DNA of 64,000 bases. Source: Bryum argenteum. Taxonomy: Eukaryota > Streptophyta > Bryopsida > Bryales > Bryaceae. Positions 10,161-22,325 of the stretch are shown in pieces (the first letter of the stretch is position 1; the number at the start of each line of letters is the position of its first letter). The notes below the pieces were generated by a model. That model had not been told where the DNA came from. It saw only the letters and a list, made by a program, of their open reading frames with translations, and searched no databases. A program made the translations under genes and the position numbers. Location: positions 24,255,510-24,319,509 of the forward strand of contig CM073321.1 in the NCBI GenBank assembly GCA_037043015.1, read 5' to 3'.

Positions 10161-10730
10161 TAGAAGACTAGACACCGTAATTGAAGAATGGAATTCAATG
10201 CTCGAATAGAGGCCTCACCTTTGGGCACTGATACGCAGACGGGGCAAGCGCAGGCGGGTCCTCGACCGGCAAATTGTTTACAAGTGAGACTCCCGGTATA
10301 CCTTTCGACGGAAATTCTAACGTAGTTGCCGGTGCTACCTGGCGAACCTTGGTGCCTAGTCGTTGTGCATTACAGGACGCTATCCCCTTATTCACATCCA
10401 CGCCCTAAAGGAAAGAAACCCCACCAAAGTGAAATTGGAAACTGAGTTGCAGAAAGCGAGGACGACGACAAACCAGACAAAGGCAAATTTTGAAATTATT
10501 TTATATACCTCGATCAAAACTTTACAAAATGGATCCGACAAGCCCAAGGTAAAGAGGGGCGTGTCCATCCTTCGGATGGACTCCCATTTTCTCGGGCCAG
10601 GGTGCCACACTAATGTGGTTGGGAACCCACCAAATCATTCCTATTGACTACGACTAACTCCACGAGTTCTGTCGTAGTGTTCGCCTGCAAGTGACACAAG
10701 AAGAGCCCCCACATCAGAAAACCATGGTCA
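10161..10730. other. No gene recognised
   Basis: Between the SINE and the Pro-rich gene. Contains only short frames without recognisable similarity. Confidence 0.35.
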
Positions 10731-11615
10731 ACCGATTCGCAATACGACTTCTAAACGGAAAGGCTTTCCCTCATCAGGACGGGGAATGGTCACCTTCTCA
10801 TCATCGAGCAGTAGATCATATTGGTTGAGCTGGAGATCATTCGGGTTCGAGTCAAGCGGAAGACTCACTACGGCAGGAGCTGTAGACTCGAGGGCGACTG
10901 TGTCGGCACTGGGATCCGCCACGACTTACTCGATCGTATGAACATCCGGCTCTGCTGTCGGGACGGATGCAGTCACTGGCTCGGTGTTGGGCGGCTGCTC
11001 AGATTCTGGAGCCACGGGTGTGCTCGAGTCGGCGGGCAGAACCAGCGGAGAAGGTATAGGGGTGCTGCAGGTGGGATGGGCCGTCGATTGGTCGGACGTT
11101 GGGATATCTGAGGGAGCAGCGATCTGCGGTTCCTCAGGTGCGGCAACGTTTGGGATGGGGCCGACCATCGCCTGCGTTCCCGCGGAATCTGGCTGCAGAG
11201 GGGGCGGTGGAGGCACACCCGCAGTCGGATATCCAGGGGGCGGGGGGTACATGGCCACAAATAGCGGATAGGGAGGTTGCGGAGGGTACAAGGCCGACGC
11301 CTCTAGGAGCACCGACGCCGGAGGGTGCATGGCTGCAGGTTGCTGATATGAATTGTGCGGAGGGTACATGATTGTCGCATCCGGGAGCACCAGGGCCGGA
11401 GGGTGCATGGCCGTCAAATTCTTAAACGGCGGGGGCGGAGGGTGCATGCTCGACTGCCCCGGAAACACCGGTGGCGGAGGGTGCATGCCTGACTGACTTG
11501 AGTACGTCGGATGCGGGGGCTGCATGCCCAAGCCACCCGGATACGCCCCCGGATGATAAGCGTACTGGGGGTAAGGGCCTGGGTGGTAGGCGTATGGGGC
11601 CTGCCCAGGAAGCAT
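10728..11615 (-). pseudogene. Proline-rich protein gene with one in-frame TAA
   Basis: Two minus-strand open segments in the same frame (11615-10926 and 10925-10728) are separated only by a TAA at 10926-10928, so I read them as one gene of about 295 codons. The first 130 residues are low-complexity Pro/Tyr/Met-rich with repeated MHPPP or MYPPP blocks. The middle is Pro/Ser/Thr/Glu-rich, and the end (NDLQLNQYDLLLDDEKVTIP) is more ordered. I recognise no enzyme domain. It is divergent to the kinase-like gene, with GC island A between them. The TAA could be a decay mutation. There is no clear splice signal around it. Confidence 0.45.
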
Positions 11616-11699
11616 CTACATGTCAACAAGCGACTGCATCATCGACTGCCAGGGTTGTCAAATCGGTAAACATTCGAGGTAAACCTAGTCCGCGGACGT

Positions 11700-12234
11700 A
11701 GTCCGGACTATGTCGACCGGGACCATAGTCCGGACCATGATCCGGGGGGGGGTAAATGCGAGTTACCCCGGTCCCTGGTAACTTATGGGGCCGTTGGATC
11801 ATCCACCTGGCCACATCTCAGCCGTCAAAATTTGATCCTCGGTCTGGCCGACCGACCTCCGGTCGCTCCGTCAGATCGGACGGCGGCCGACCGCAGCAAA
11901 TCCTGGCCGTCGGATCATTTGTAAGCGCTTGCGGGCCGTTAGATCGGGCCTTCGTCCGCATGCCCGACGGCCATCGGATCCGGGCGCGGCCGACGGATCG
12001 GTCGGCCAAGCGGTCAGGCCGTCCGATCGATCGGATCGGTCGGCCAGGCGAGCGGGCCGTCCGCATGCCCGACGGCCGTCGGATCCGGGCGCGGCCGACG
12101 GATCGGTCGGCCAGGCAGCCGCGGCCGACGGATCAGTCGGCCAGACGGATTGGCCGTCGGCCATCCGGGCGGACCGTCCGATCGGTCGGCCAGGCGACGG
12201 ATCGGCCGTCAGATCTAGGGCCGGCCGTCCGCCG
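11700..12234. repeat. GC-rich repeat island A (GGCCGACCGATC-type)
   Basis: Markedly GC-rich compared with the AT-rich sequence after 12.27 kb. It is built of degenerate short units such as CGATCGGTCGGCC and GGCCGACGGATC in both orientations, hence highly palindromic. It ends directly at a TATA box feeding the kinase-like gene. Similar islands lie at 16860-17270, 20365-20580 and 23540-23815. Open frames across it arise from the absence of AT-rich stops and are not called genes. High CpG content in an otherwise AT-rich neighbourhood suggests recent mobility, active homogenisation or protection from methylation decay. Confidence 0.7.
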
Positions 12235-12261
12235 CTATAAAAGGCCGACCGGCCTCCATTT
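12235..12261 (+). promoter_or_regulatory. Core promoter module of the kinase-like gene (TATA + GCCGACCGG)
   Basis: CTATAAAAGGCCGACCGG followed by CCTCCATTT. The TATA box (12236-12242) is 233 bp before the ATG at 12469. The same string order, TATA then (A/G)GCCG(A/T)CCGG then (C/T)-CATTT, occurs at 23817-23842 and on the minus strand at 16868-16893. That points to a shared core promoter rather than chance. Confidence 0.7.
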
Positions 12262-12468
12262 CCTCGACTTCTTTTCTCCATTTCTCACGAAGAGAGGATG
12301 CGGAGTGTCTCTGGCTGGGAATTCCTGTAATTCCTGTCCACTGGCTCCTTGTCTTTTGGAGGAAGGAAGTGACTCATTATACAGGGGGAGTTTTTGTTGT
12401 TTTTTTTTGAAAAGTTTTTGTAAAAACTTACTACACTTTCTTTACATATTTCCTTTTCTGGGATCAAG

Positions 12469-13956
12469 ATGCCAAAGGAGAAGAAGAGGAAGGCTGGTGT
12501 AGCCAACTTGTTTGAGAAGTTCGACGCTCATGAGGTCCCGGGTGACGCTTGTAAGGCATTCTTGATAGAATTTACCGTCAAATTCTATGAGGCCAATGAT
12601 CTTCGAGCATTGGAAAGCAAATATGTGAGATATCAGGAGGAGGGCATCGAGAAGTTCAAGCTCGAAATTAGAGAACTCATGATAGAAGTGCTTCAGCATC
12701 CGAGGTGGGTAGCAGAGACAGAGAAACGGGGGTTCATGTGGTGGATGGATAATAAGGTGAAGGATGCACTCTGGAATCCCAAGGTTGTAATAGCCAAATA
12801 TGGAAGGATGTTTCGGGAGGGTGATGAGGATTTTGTTGACGTGGTGAATAGGGCTGATTGTTTTTCTGCCCAAATGAGGGCATTTTCAAAGAATTCACAC
12901 CGTCGAGGCTCTGGAACATGGTGGCAATCCATTGAGGGATGACAAACTCAAACCATGCGATTGACTCATTTGGTTACCATTCCGGATACAGTCCAAATCA
13001 TACGAGTTGACAACACGAGGTTGAAGGGACGGTATGGTACTATTATCAAAGTTCGCTTTGAAGGTGTTGCAGGCATTAAACCATTTTGGGAATTTGCTGC
13101 AAAAACTTCCATTCACTTGTTGACACGACCGGAGTTGGCAAAATTGGAGCATATGAATGAGTCTATGGCGATAAGGATTAGACACCCTGGTGTGATCCGC
13201 TTTGTGGCCATTCATCCAGTGAAGAATGAAGGCTATGCGTTTTGGTGGAATGGCGGGACTATTTGAGAGATGCTGAACCGCGATATGGATTATGGTGACG
13301 ATGTCTTTGTACATTTGAACTTTGGGAATTACCCCGATGACGAGGTTATTCGGGCTCATCAACTGATTCGATTCCGTAAAAAACGGACAGAGCTTGCTTG
13401 GGCGTTGTTGCATATCATGAACGAGGTCCACAAGAGCCACCACCTCCATAACGATATATCTCTAGATAATATCCTTCTCCACTTCCCTGCTGATGAATCA
13501 CGAGTGTATATCGGAGTATGCGATTGGGGCTTTTCCACAACGGTTCACGAACCAATGCAATCCCTTTATACATTCACAAAACGTGAGGACATGGTGGAGA
13601 CCCTGCGAAAACGTTATTGGGTAGATCCACGAGTGGCGTTCTTGTACAAAGCGGGTGAGGATTTACAGATTATTCTAAAATACTCGATTGCTTCGGAGGA
13701 GTTTGCCACGGCCCGCATAGCACAAAGAATTAATGGGATGACCATGTCTACGGCGTACGAGAGCTTGCAACTTAGAAACCGAAATACTTCGGTATTCTCC
13801 AATCAAGACCTTGCACAAGCTTTCCATCTTTACATCTATAGGATATGCAACGAGAGCCGTGACGGCGCTGGAGGGTTGTCCCATATCATCTCACGCTTTA
13901 GCGAAATGTTTCATTGGCCCACGCCTCATGAGCATTTTCGGACGAATTACGAATAG
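12469..13956 (+). pseudogene. Protein-kinase-fold gene interrupted by two in-frame TGA codons
   Basis: Three open segments (12469-12942, 12955-13266, 13270-13956) lie in one frame, separated by TGA at 12940-12942 and 13264-13266. Together they span 496 codons. The second segment has a Gly-loop-like GRYGTIIKVRF and a possible VAIK-type lysine (EFAAKTS). The third has HHLHNDISLDNILL, a catalytic-loop HND variant of HRD with the usual downstream Asn, and VCDWGFS in place of DFG. The N-terminal 157 residues are not recognised. HND and DWG variants occur in atypical kinases, so activity is possible in an intact copy. Both TGA codons could come from CGA by cytosine deamination, consistent with methylation-driven decay. 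Expression could use the promoter module at 12235. Confidence 0.6.
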
Positions 13957-15160
13957 GAAAACGTAGAATTTGTTTTACTCATATCAGTTTTATTATAGTT
14001 TATGAATTAGTATGCATGTTCTATTTTCACTCCAACAATACTCTTTGTTTCAAATGTATTGCATGCCTTTCAAATTTTGGCCCACCAAGTACACTTATGT
14101 TTATTATAATATTTTGCCCCTTTGCACCATTTGGATGAGGCCTTTAGGGTAAAGCCCAAAAAAACCTATTGATTCAATTTTTAAGTGTTGGTTGGGTAAT
14201 TCAAAATTAGCGATTTATCTTCTATTTTTCTTCTAATATGTTTATAAGCCAATCACTACTGAAATTCCAAAAATATTTAAGTCATAATATTTACCAATTT
14301 TACGATGGCGACCTCCGTAAATTACCAACACAAGCTCAAAATGTATTAGTAAATTATGAATTATATATTTCAAAATTTGTCAAAATTTTAGATTATGGAA
14401 AACTTTTAGAAATAAGTTACATCAAAAATCACAAACTCCTACACTCACATAACCCACTTTAAGTTCTTTATAATACGAAATATACGTAACGACGTGCATG
14501 TTTTACTATAGTATTGTTTTCGGGACGCTTTTAGAAAATAACTTGCATGAATGTCAATCAAGAGGAATGAGGCTCCCAAATTTTGCATGAATTTACTACA
14601 CTTGATTACATACATGGGAAAAAATATGACCAAAATTTTGTTGGTAACAATCTCCAACTCCCCCTTTGCACCGTGGAGACACTGCCTCCGGAGCAAATCC
14701 CAAATAAAGTTTTAAACAAAATTTGGATGTTAGGATCTCGCAAATGATAAACATCCTAAGGTCACTTTTTAAAATAGTAACTTAAAATAGGCTTCGGTTC
14801 ACGATCTTACGGTTGAATGTATTAAATAGATAAAAATAATTTGTACATACTCCGAGAGTACATAGACATAGGAAATCGTAGTTTGAAGCAGGAGGTTTCA
14901 ACTTTCAAGCTTCCAAAAACACTAAAATTCTTAGTGGTTAATAAATGGAATTATAACATATTTACTCAAATAAATGTGTAATATAGGTCATGGTCCTACA
15001 TTCCTTATATCATTCATATGATGTCCGTTTACCAACAAAACATGGTTAAGAAGGTCTTAAAAAATGACCTCTACCATATGGAGAATAGAGTTCTCATCCA
15101 AATACTACATCTACGTACAGTACATTACAACGTGCCTATATGTAAATGTATAATTACTTT
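13957..15160. other. AT-rich stretch without a recognised gene
   Basis: Follows the kinase-like gene and probably includes its 3' end. Open frames are short and AT-biased. I see no RNA gene or clear repeat. Confidence 0.4.
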
Positions 15161-15165
15161 GCATC

Positions 15166-16706
15166 CTAGTCCTTATCATCATGTGTTCCACTTGGCCCTG
15201 CTTGGTTTGAGAACCGCCCTCGCGAATAAGCATCATACAAGCGCTGCTCGTCGTAAATACGATCATTTTCAAGCTTGCGGATGTACTCCGCTTGACTTTG
15301 AATTGTTGCCTCTCGTAGTTGTCTTTCAAACTCTGCATCTTCTTCTTCACGAGTTCGGAATGGTGGCGGGGGAGTGTCGTTACTCCCATATGCATATTGG
15401 CCATACCCAGGATATGGGTACTCAGTGATATGCTCTTCACGATCCTTGTTCGGGTAATTCCAACTGGGCTCGTATTCATCTCTTGCTTGACTTTGGAGAG
15501 TACGGTACTCGGGATTGGTAATAGCTCTACCGTACTCGCCGTGATGATCATGCGTATCTCTTGGATACGTTGGTCTAAAGCTATCGGAACCTCGGGTCTT
15601 CTACCGTATTGGTTGTGAGCATCGTATGATCCGAAGAGGATACGTTGTGGGGTACCTTTCTCGAATGTTAGGTCCTCTCCCATATCGGCCTCGAGACTCG
15701 TATGTGTCCCTTGGATGTGTTGGGATATGGTACTGACGGACTCTTGGTACCTCTACCATATTGGCCGGGGACATCGTTAGATTCCCGAGGATATGTTGGC
15801 GTATAGCTCTCCGGAGCACTCCTTCCACCGTATCGGCCTCCTGACTCGTATGTATCCCGAGGATATGTTGGCATATATCTTCCTCCAGCATTCGGACTTG
15901 TATCGTGTTGGCCTCTGGATTGGTACGTATCCCTTGGATGCTCTGCCCTATATGTCTCAGGAGTAGTGGTTCCTGGACCGTATATATTGCTACCGGGATA
16001 ATACCCACCACTTCCTATGCCAAAAGATATTGGTGCCATACCCCTGTTATTGCTGCGATTATAATTATCTGTTGTGTGACCCCCATATCTCCTCGGAGGT
16101 GTATATTGTTGATGTTCAGTTTGACCCTCGTATCCCCTCGGAGGTGTATCTTGTTGATGTTCTGTTTGACCCTCGTATCCCCTCGGAGGTGTATCTTGAG
16201 AAATTTGAGTTTGACCTCCATATCTCCTTGGAGGTGTACTTTCTTCATCTTGAACTTCCGACATCTCCGTATATGTCCGATTCGACCAAAGGGGCATACA
16301 ATCACTGGGTCCAAGCCAACTAGTTGGTATGAAATCATTGCTCCGATCCAATTCGGCAACATTCAAACCTGCCACGATGCTCCAATTCACGTTCTTATGT
16401 AGAACGATTTCTGCCCAAACCATAGCCATGTTGGAATATAACATGATTTCCGGCCTAGTATTCCGTACTCCAACGGCAATGGTCACTTCATGATATCAAA
16501 GCGTGAAATGTTGACTTGTGCAACTGCTGGCTAGACCTTCGCGTCGTGGCGCCAATATAATCGCTTGATTTCTTGGCCATAACTTCATGAGGTGTTTCAT
16601 CTTCACATATCGCTTGCACATGGTGCAATTCCAAATTCTCGCCGGTTCATCTTCCCATCCATCTTCGGCGACACAATTTGGATCATCGATTTGCTACCTG
16701 ATCCAT
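15166..16706 (-). pseudogene. Cys/LWP-motif protein with Tyr-Pro-Arg repeats (family copy 1), frameshifted
   Basis: Read on the minus strand, the N-terminal part (16550-16680) gives WNCTMCKRYVKMKHLMKLWP, matching WTAQICKKYVKMFHIGKLWP of the 24-kb gene. Next comes MAMVWAEIVLHKNVNWS, matching LAMVYAELISQRKINWS there. The rest is a long repetitive tail (TPPRGYEGQ and TYPRDTYESRGRYG units) and a charged, probably helical C-terminus (FRTREEEDAEFERQLREATI) ending with TAG at 15166-15168. Several frame changes are needed (near 16500, 15740, 15650 and 15590) and the start is uncertain (ATG at 16706, or further upstream with a stop). It has promoter module B upstream. Function unknown; the C-x2-C-K-(R/K)-Y-V-K-M core may bind metal with other residues. 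Confidence 0.55.
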
Positions 16707-16867
16707 CTCCGGGGCCTTGCCCTTGGGTGCACTAGTACGTCGTTCCTCGGCATATTGTTTAGCCACAAGAAAAAAAGCGCAAAAAAAGGGGTCGATTATC
16801 AAGAGGGGACTCGAGGAGCGCATCGACATGGATAACCACAAATGACAGGGCGCACGTGAGTGAAGGG

Positions 16868-16893
16868 AAATGAGCCCCGGTCGGCTATTTATG
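16868..16893 (-). promoter_or_regulatory. Core promoter module of Cys/LWP copy 1
   Basis: The minus strand reads CATAAATAGCCGACCGG followed by GGCTCATTT. The TATA box is about 187 bp before the proposed ATG at 16706. It matches the modules at 12235-12261 and 23817-23842 in order and spacing. Confidence 0.65.
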
Positions 16894-17275
16894 CCGATCG
16901 GGGCGGTCGGCGATTCGTCCGTGGCCCCGGCCGTCCGATCTCGGTCGGCAGCGGTCAATTCCGCCATCGGTCGGGCTGGATCGGTCGGCCAATCCGATGC
17001 CGCAATGGCGACCGATCCAGCCGCCCAATCGGCCGACAGATCCAGGCCGCCCGATCGGCCGACAGATCCAGGCCGCCCGATCGGCCGACAGATCCAGGCC
17101 GCCCGATCGGCCGACAGATCCATCGCGGCTGTCGGATCTGGCCGGTCCATCGCGGCCGACGGATCCGACGGCGGCCGTCTCCGACGGGTCGCGAGCGGCG
17201 GTCGGCTGGCCGCGATCCGTCGTCGATCGCCGGCCTCAAGCGATCGGCCCCCCCCCGCCCGTCGGCAGTGTCTTA
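16894..17275. repeat. GC-rich repeat island B
   Basis: Degenerate GGCCGATCGG and GGCCGACAGATCCAGGCCGC units, the latter in about four near-identical tandem copies at 17025-17130. It sits upstream of Cys/LWP copy 1 on the minus strand, just as islands A and D sit upstream of their genes. The open frames through it follow the 24-bp unit and are not genes. Confidence 0.7.
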
Positions 17276-17279
17276 TTTC

Positions 17280-20130
17280 GGTTTTTTTTTCAAACATGGG
17301 GCATGCTTTCCCATGGCCCACGAAGAAAGGAATTTTTTTAATAGTTTAGGTCTTGGATTATTTTGCAATGATGTTCTATCTTGGAAAAATTAAAATAATA
17401 CATGGTTTTTTTTTGAAGTTTCTCATTCATCCATCGTTGGATTTCAATTTTGTTAGTTCGGTTGTATTTGAATTTAGGTACGTTCGCACTTGGCCTTAGA
17501 GGTGGTGTTAGAAGGTGGTCTTATCTCCTTAGAAGAGTGTGTGTCCACACCTTCGTTCTTTAGTAATTACCAATCCTACATGGATTCCCACATGGCACAC
17601 TCTAAAACTTGGAGGACAAAAAAATATTAGCTAATATTTGGGAGGACAAAACATAGTTGAGCATTAGTAGGCAATTCTTGAGGAAGCACCTCATTTAGAA
17701 AGATTCTCTAGTTTTCACCACTTAGAAGTGGTCTTAGTTAATGAGGCCTTTGAGGGGCCATTATCTAATTGAGCCCATAATTCATGGCCCTTTCCCAAGC
17801 CTCATTGATGACACCTTTCCTAGGAAAAGGGATTTCCCGATTTTGTGGAGGTCTTAAGTTTTAGTGTACGTTCTTAACAAAGGCCAAGTGTGAAGGGACC
17901 TTTTGGAACTTGTTTTTCTACTGGAAACCTTACTTCCATCCAAGATGCGACGAAGATATGCCATTCACTTTTGAGCAAAGGACCTACTTTTCGATCCACG
18001 CCAATACCTATGATAATTGCATTCTCACTTCAAGGTGAATATGATGAAATTTTATGATCTTTGTTGAGTACTAATATGTTATGATCTCGCAATCTATGGG
18101 GCTTCATGAGTCCAAATTTCCTCCACATGACCTAAACCAAGTCTTCTACAATGTTGTACGGTTGAAATCTAGATAGCTAACCTTCATTTTCATCTCTCGC
18201 ACTTTGCAAAACGTGTGTTTCTAGGCTCTAGAGTCTACACCCCCCTTGGGCATTTGAGGTTAAGGGTTACAAACTTACAATGAACATGTATTAGCAAAAA
18301 AATAAACTTTATCATGAACTATAATAGAAGGCTATTGGCATTCATGAAAATATGTGTAGGTATAAAACATATAACATATAAATTCCATTATACATACACG
18401 CATCCCAAATTTAGAACCAAGGATGATAGAATCTAGTGTATCCTAATTTGTGTCTTCCATGTGACCAGTAGGTTTAAAATATTATATTTCTATAAGACTC
18501 TTATGGATATAAATTAACTTATGTAGAGGTAATGTTTAAGCATAGAGAATGCATATAAATAATATAAAATGCGTTTGATCATTACTCCTAACTCCTACAT
18601 TATAATGAATCTTTCTCACATTCATGCTTTGTATTCTTTTGGCTTCCTGTATGAATTATATGTACTTATTGGATTTCATTCTAGCATTTCGTATTCTTAC
18701 AATAGTATTGAGTTCAAACATTCATTATATGTATACTGAGAATATTAAACTCTACAACCTACATACTATATTTAGATTTTTTTTTTAATTCTAAAAGCAA
18801 AATTTCATCATTTACTTTCATCATATACTCTTTAATTTTATTATCATATATGTTTCTTTCAAATTCGTTGAGTCTAACCCACTTGAATTTTATGTAAATG
18901 GACGTGGTTTTATTTATACCGTATATAATAATTACTCATATTTTCTAATATCATTCTTATTCACATTATAATTAGAATACTTCAAAATGACTTATAGGAA
19001 CAAAATAAGTTTTTTTTTTTTTTGCAATAGGATCTAAGATTATATACTCCCCAAACGTAGTGCCTATTTTTAACCAAATGACGCATTTCCAAAATAAGGG
19101 TCCTATATTAAAATGAAGATGCACAATTTACATTCTCAACCATGTAATATTGTAATAGAGTTATAGAGCATGTGTGACCATTTAGTTTCATAACTTTGGT
19201 ATTACCGTGTTAGGCCTTAAGTTGACCACATTTAGACATAAGAATACTCTTAACTTAAAAAACATTGTGCTTAAACAACGCATTCTATTATTGGCTATTT
19301 TTGTTTGACACCCTTGAACTAAGCTAGGAGTATATTTATATTGTAGTACATATAATTGTACTTAATTTGCACATATTCTTTTTAAATAATTATTAGTAGC
19401 ATTTTTATTATTGTATTTATTTGAATAATTATTTATTTACCTCTTACAAAAGTAATAGAAACACGATTCTATTGTTTTCTATTTCGCGATCACAAATAAA
19501 GAGAAGTAAAAAGGGAGACAAATAAATTTTTGAAAATATCCCACTCTATAAGTTCTTAACATATGGCATCAACTTATAAAGATTGGTGTTGGAAATCTTT
19601 GGAAACTCAATTGTGTGTGGAATGAAAATAATGGATTCGTGTATGTATGGTGTAGTATTGAATTATATTTTTAATCGATTACAATGCCACTTTTCTCCAT
19701 CGCATTGTTATTATTTGCAAAATAATCTATTTTTTATTTATTTTTGTTTGAAGATGTTATTGACATGGAATAAATCACGAGTTTATTGCAAGGAATATAT
19801 TGGTAGTATTTTCAACATTCAACATAGGATCTAAGATTATAGACTCCCCAAACTTAGTGCCCATTTTTAACCAAATGTCGCATTTCCAAAATAAGGGTCC
19901 TATATTAAAATGAGGATGCTCAATTTACATTCTCAACCATGCAATATTGTAATAGAGTTATAGTTGTAGGTCATGTGGCCCAAAGTTGAGTCATATAGCC
20001 TCATAGATTACGAGATCATAATATGTTAGTACACAAGAGAATTTACGAAATTTCATCATTTCCAGATTGAAGTGAAAATTCATATAACAAAGCTACTACA
20101 ATTATGAAATCTCCAAGTAAACCATAAACC
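17280..20130. repeat. AT-rich non-coding half of the giant element with internal duplications
   Basis: No gene is recognised. Direct repeats: 19035-19175 with 19822-19965, and 19255-19580 with 21417-21745, both closely similar. Around 17995-18130 there is an inverted relative of 19965-20090 and 23145-23275, all containing GAGATCATAA-ATGTTAGTAC and AATTTCATCAT. These look like old segmental copies inside the element. Confidence 0.6.
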
Positions 20131-20132
20131 TA

Positions 20133-20168
20133 AATCCTAAACCCTAAACCCTAAACCACTAAACCCTA
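20133..20168. repeat. Short plant-type telomere-like run
   Basis: Three to four imperfect CCCTAAA units (CCTAAACCCTAAACCCTAAA). The motif supports a green-plant lineage. It is interstitial and too short to be a telomere. Confidence 0.7.
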
Positions 20169-20364
20169 TCCGTCAATAAAGAATATATAGCATTTCACAA
20201 ATCAACATAGGGTTCCTTTTTTCATTGTGTAATAATCACTGAGAATCCAATAACAGAAATCTGAGAGGGATTAAAATATAAAAAGGATCCTATGAAATTT
20301 TGAAAGATTTCAGTAGTACATTGGAAACTAAGAATTAAAAAAAAAGAAAAAAGAAAAAACCCCA

Positions 20365-20580
20365 AGCGGCCGGCTCGATGGCGATGTACGATCGGTCAAT
20401 CTGGGCCGCTCGTGCCCGGCCGACGGATCTGAGGGACCGCATGACCGGCCTACCGACCGACCAGCGGACAGGGGACGGCCCGGAGATCGACAAGGCGACT
20501 GCGGTCGGCCTTGCGCGACCATGGTCGGCCTTGCGACAAGCCGGTCGACTATCGATCGGTCGGCCCGCGTACCTCCTTCC
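20365..20580. repeat. GC-rich repeat island C (no gene attached)
   Basis: CGATCGGTCGGCC-type units as in islands A, B and D, lying in AT-rich sequence. It is followed by a pyrimidine-rich stretch and CTATATTTAG near 20660, but no open frame resembling the other genes follows. It may be a promoter island whose gene has been lost. Confidence 0.6.
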
Positions 20581-20589
20581 CCCTCCTCT

Positions 20590-22130
20590 TCTTGCCTCTC
20601 CCAAAAAACCCCGTTTCCACAACTTCTCTCACTTCCCCGCATTGCATATTTGCATTTCTATATTTAGCGTCTCTCGTCCACGTGGCGTCTAAATCAGGGT
20701 AGGGAATGTTCTGACAAGGGAATGTCGGGAAGATTTCTTTGTCGGAAACAAGAATGTTTTATGACAAAGATACTCTAGGCTCTAAATAATTCTATAATAA
20801 GGGACTCTTTACAAGAGGAGTCAAGGCCAACATATCTCCCATGCCAATTCCCCCATTTGTGAAGGTGTTGGGAGTTGGTGCCCATTTCTAGAAGGAAAAC
20901 GAAGGTTATGGGGCCAATTCTTATTATTAGCTAGAGTCCATGTTTTTGATTTGTTCTCATTGATTTTATGTTTTAAAAATATTCCTTCTTAATTTGAATC
21001 AAGAAAACGCTTTTAGGCCATGAATTGACATTCATTTCTTGAATCTCCCAACTTTTGTCAAAAATTGATCCATTCTCACAACGAGATGTTCTCATGTATT
21101 GGCCCCATTAATGGCTTGGCCCCTATTGTGCACTTTGAGGTGGCCCTAAATCCTCTCATATCACGTTCGAGACTTTTTAGCTATTCCTTGATGAGAGTAT
21201 ACTTATGTCTAACATTGGAGAGATCTAAGTATATATTAAATGTAGGTGAGCATGTGTGAGTATCTTGTCTTCATAACTTTGGTATTACCGTATTAGTCAA
21301 TATTTAAACTTCCTATTTAGCCCTTAAGTCATCCACATTTTATGGTCTATATTATTTGATGTGCATTTAGAAATAACTCCATCGTTGTGTATCTAATTTA
21401 GTAGTACTTATTATTAAAAACATTGTGCTTAAACAACTAATTCTATTATTGGCTATTTTTGTTGGACACCCTTGAACTAAGCTAAGAGTATATTTATATC
21501 CTAGTACATATAATTGTACTTAATTTGCACATATTCTCTTTAAATAATTATTTGTAGCATTTTTCTTAGTGTATTTATTTGGGTAATTATTTATTTACCT
21601 CTTACAAAGGTAATAGAAATACAGTTCTATTGTTTTCTATTTTGTGATCATAAATTAAAAGAAGTAAAAAGCGTTACAAATAAACTTATGAAAATATCGC
21701 ACCCTATAAGTTTTTAACATATGGCAATAATGGCATCAACTTATTAAGTTATAATCATATTTGATCTTGTACACGTATAGTACTTCGATTTTATGTTAAA
21801 AGAAGTTGATTATTCTTATATTAGAAACTTCGATTGATTGATTAGGGAATAGAATATTTTGAATAGCCATCGCTTTTTCATTTAGAGTATATTGTGGATA
21901 AAATCACTTGTGGATAGGATTTAAGGTTTATGGTCTAGGATTTATTAATTTTTCCTGGCTAATTTTTTTATTTTTCCATATCCAATAGATTATTTTACAA
22001 ACCTTTGTAGGCTAATTCCTTTATTATATATTGGACATGTTATAGTCTCATCCCAGATGCTGGTTCTGAACTCGGGTCCCCTCTGAAATGAAAAGAATTA
22101 AATAAATAATATATATACACTATACGATAA
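20590..22130. repeat. AT-rich non-coding sequence, second copy of the 330-bp duplication
   Basis: No gene recognised. 21417-21745 duplicates 19255-19580 (shared TGTGCTTAAACAAC, ACACCCTTGAACTAAGCTA, CTTACAAA-GTAATAGAAA). The short open frame at 21065-21259 has no recognisable similarity. Confidence 0.5.
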
Positions 22131-22325
22131 AGATAGAGCAGTTTTTGCTAAAAACATATTTAGAGGTAAAGTCACTCTACATAAATAGCGGTTTTCGCTA
22201 AAAACATAGTTAGAGGTAAAGTCACTCTACATAAATAGCGATTTCAGGCTAAAAATATATTTAGAGGTAAACTAGTTCTATATAAATAGTGGTTCTCTTT
22301 AAATACATATTTAGAGGTAAAGCAA
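22130..22325. repeat. Tandem repeat, ~60-bp unit, about four copies
   Basis: Each unit contains GCTAAAAACATA(T/G)TTAGAGGTAAA and CTACATAAATAGCG-type sequence. The copies diverge toward the right. Confidence 0.7.

Noticed and set aside
9897..10175. 92-codon minus-strand frame
   Set aside because: Lies across the SINE and its target duplication, so it is incidental.
11756..12502. Arg/Pro/Gly-rich open frames in the GC islands (also 16.7-17.4, 20.3-20.7 and 23.5-23.85 kb)
   Set aside because: They follow the short GC repeat in several frames and both strands; the lack of stops comes from base composition.
12469..13956. Selenocysteine or altered genetic code to explain the TGA codons
   Set aside because: Neighbouring genes end in TGA normally and other broken genes here carry TAA or TAG, so decay is more likely.
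20133..20168. Chromosome end
   Set aside because: Only a few imperfect CCCTAAA units inside unrelated sequence.
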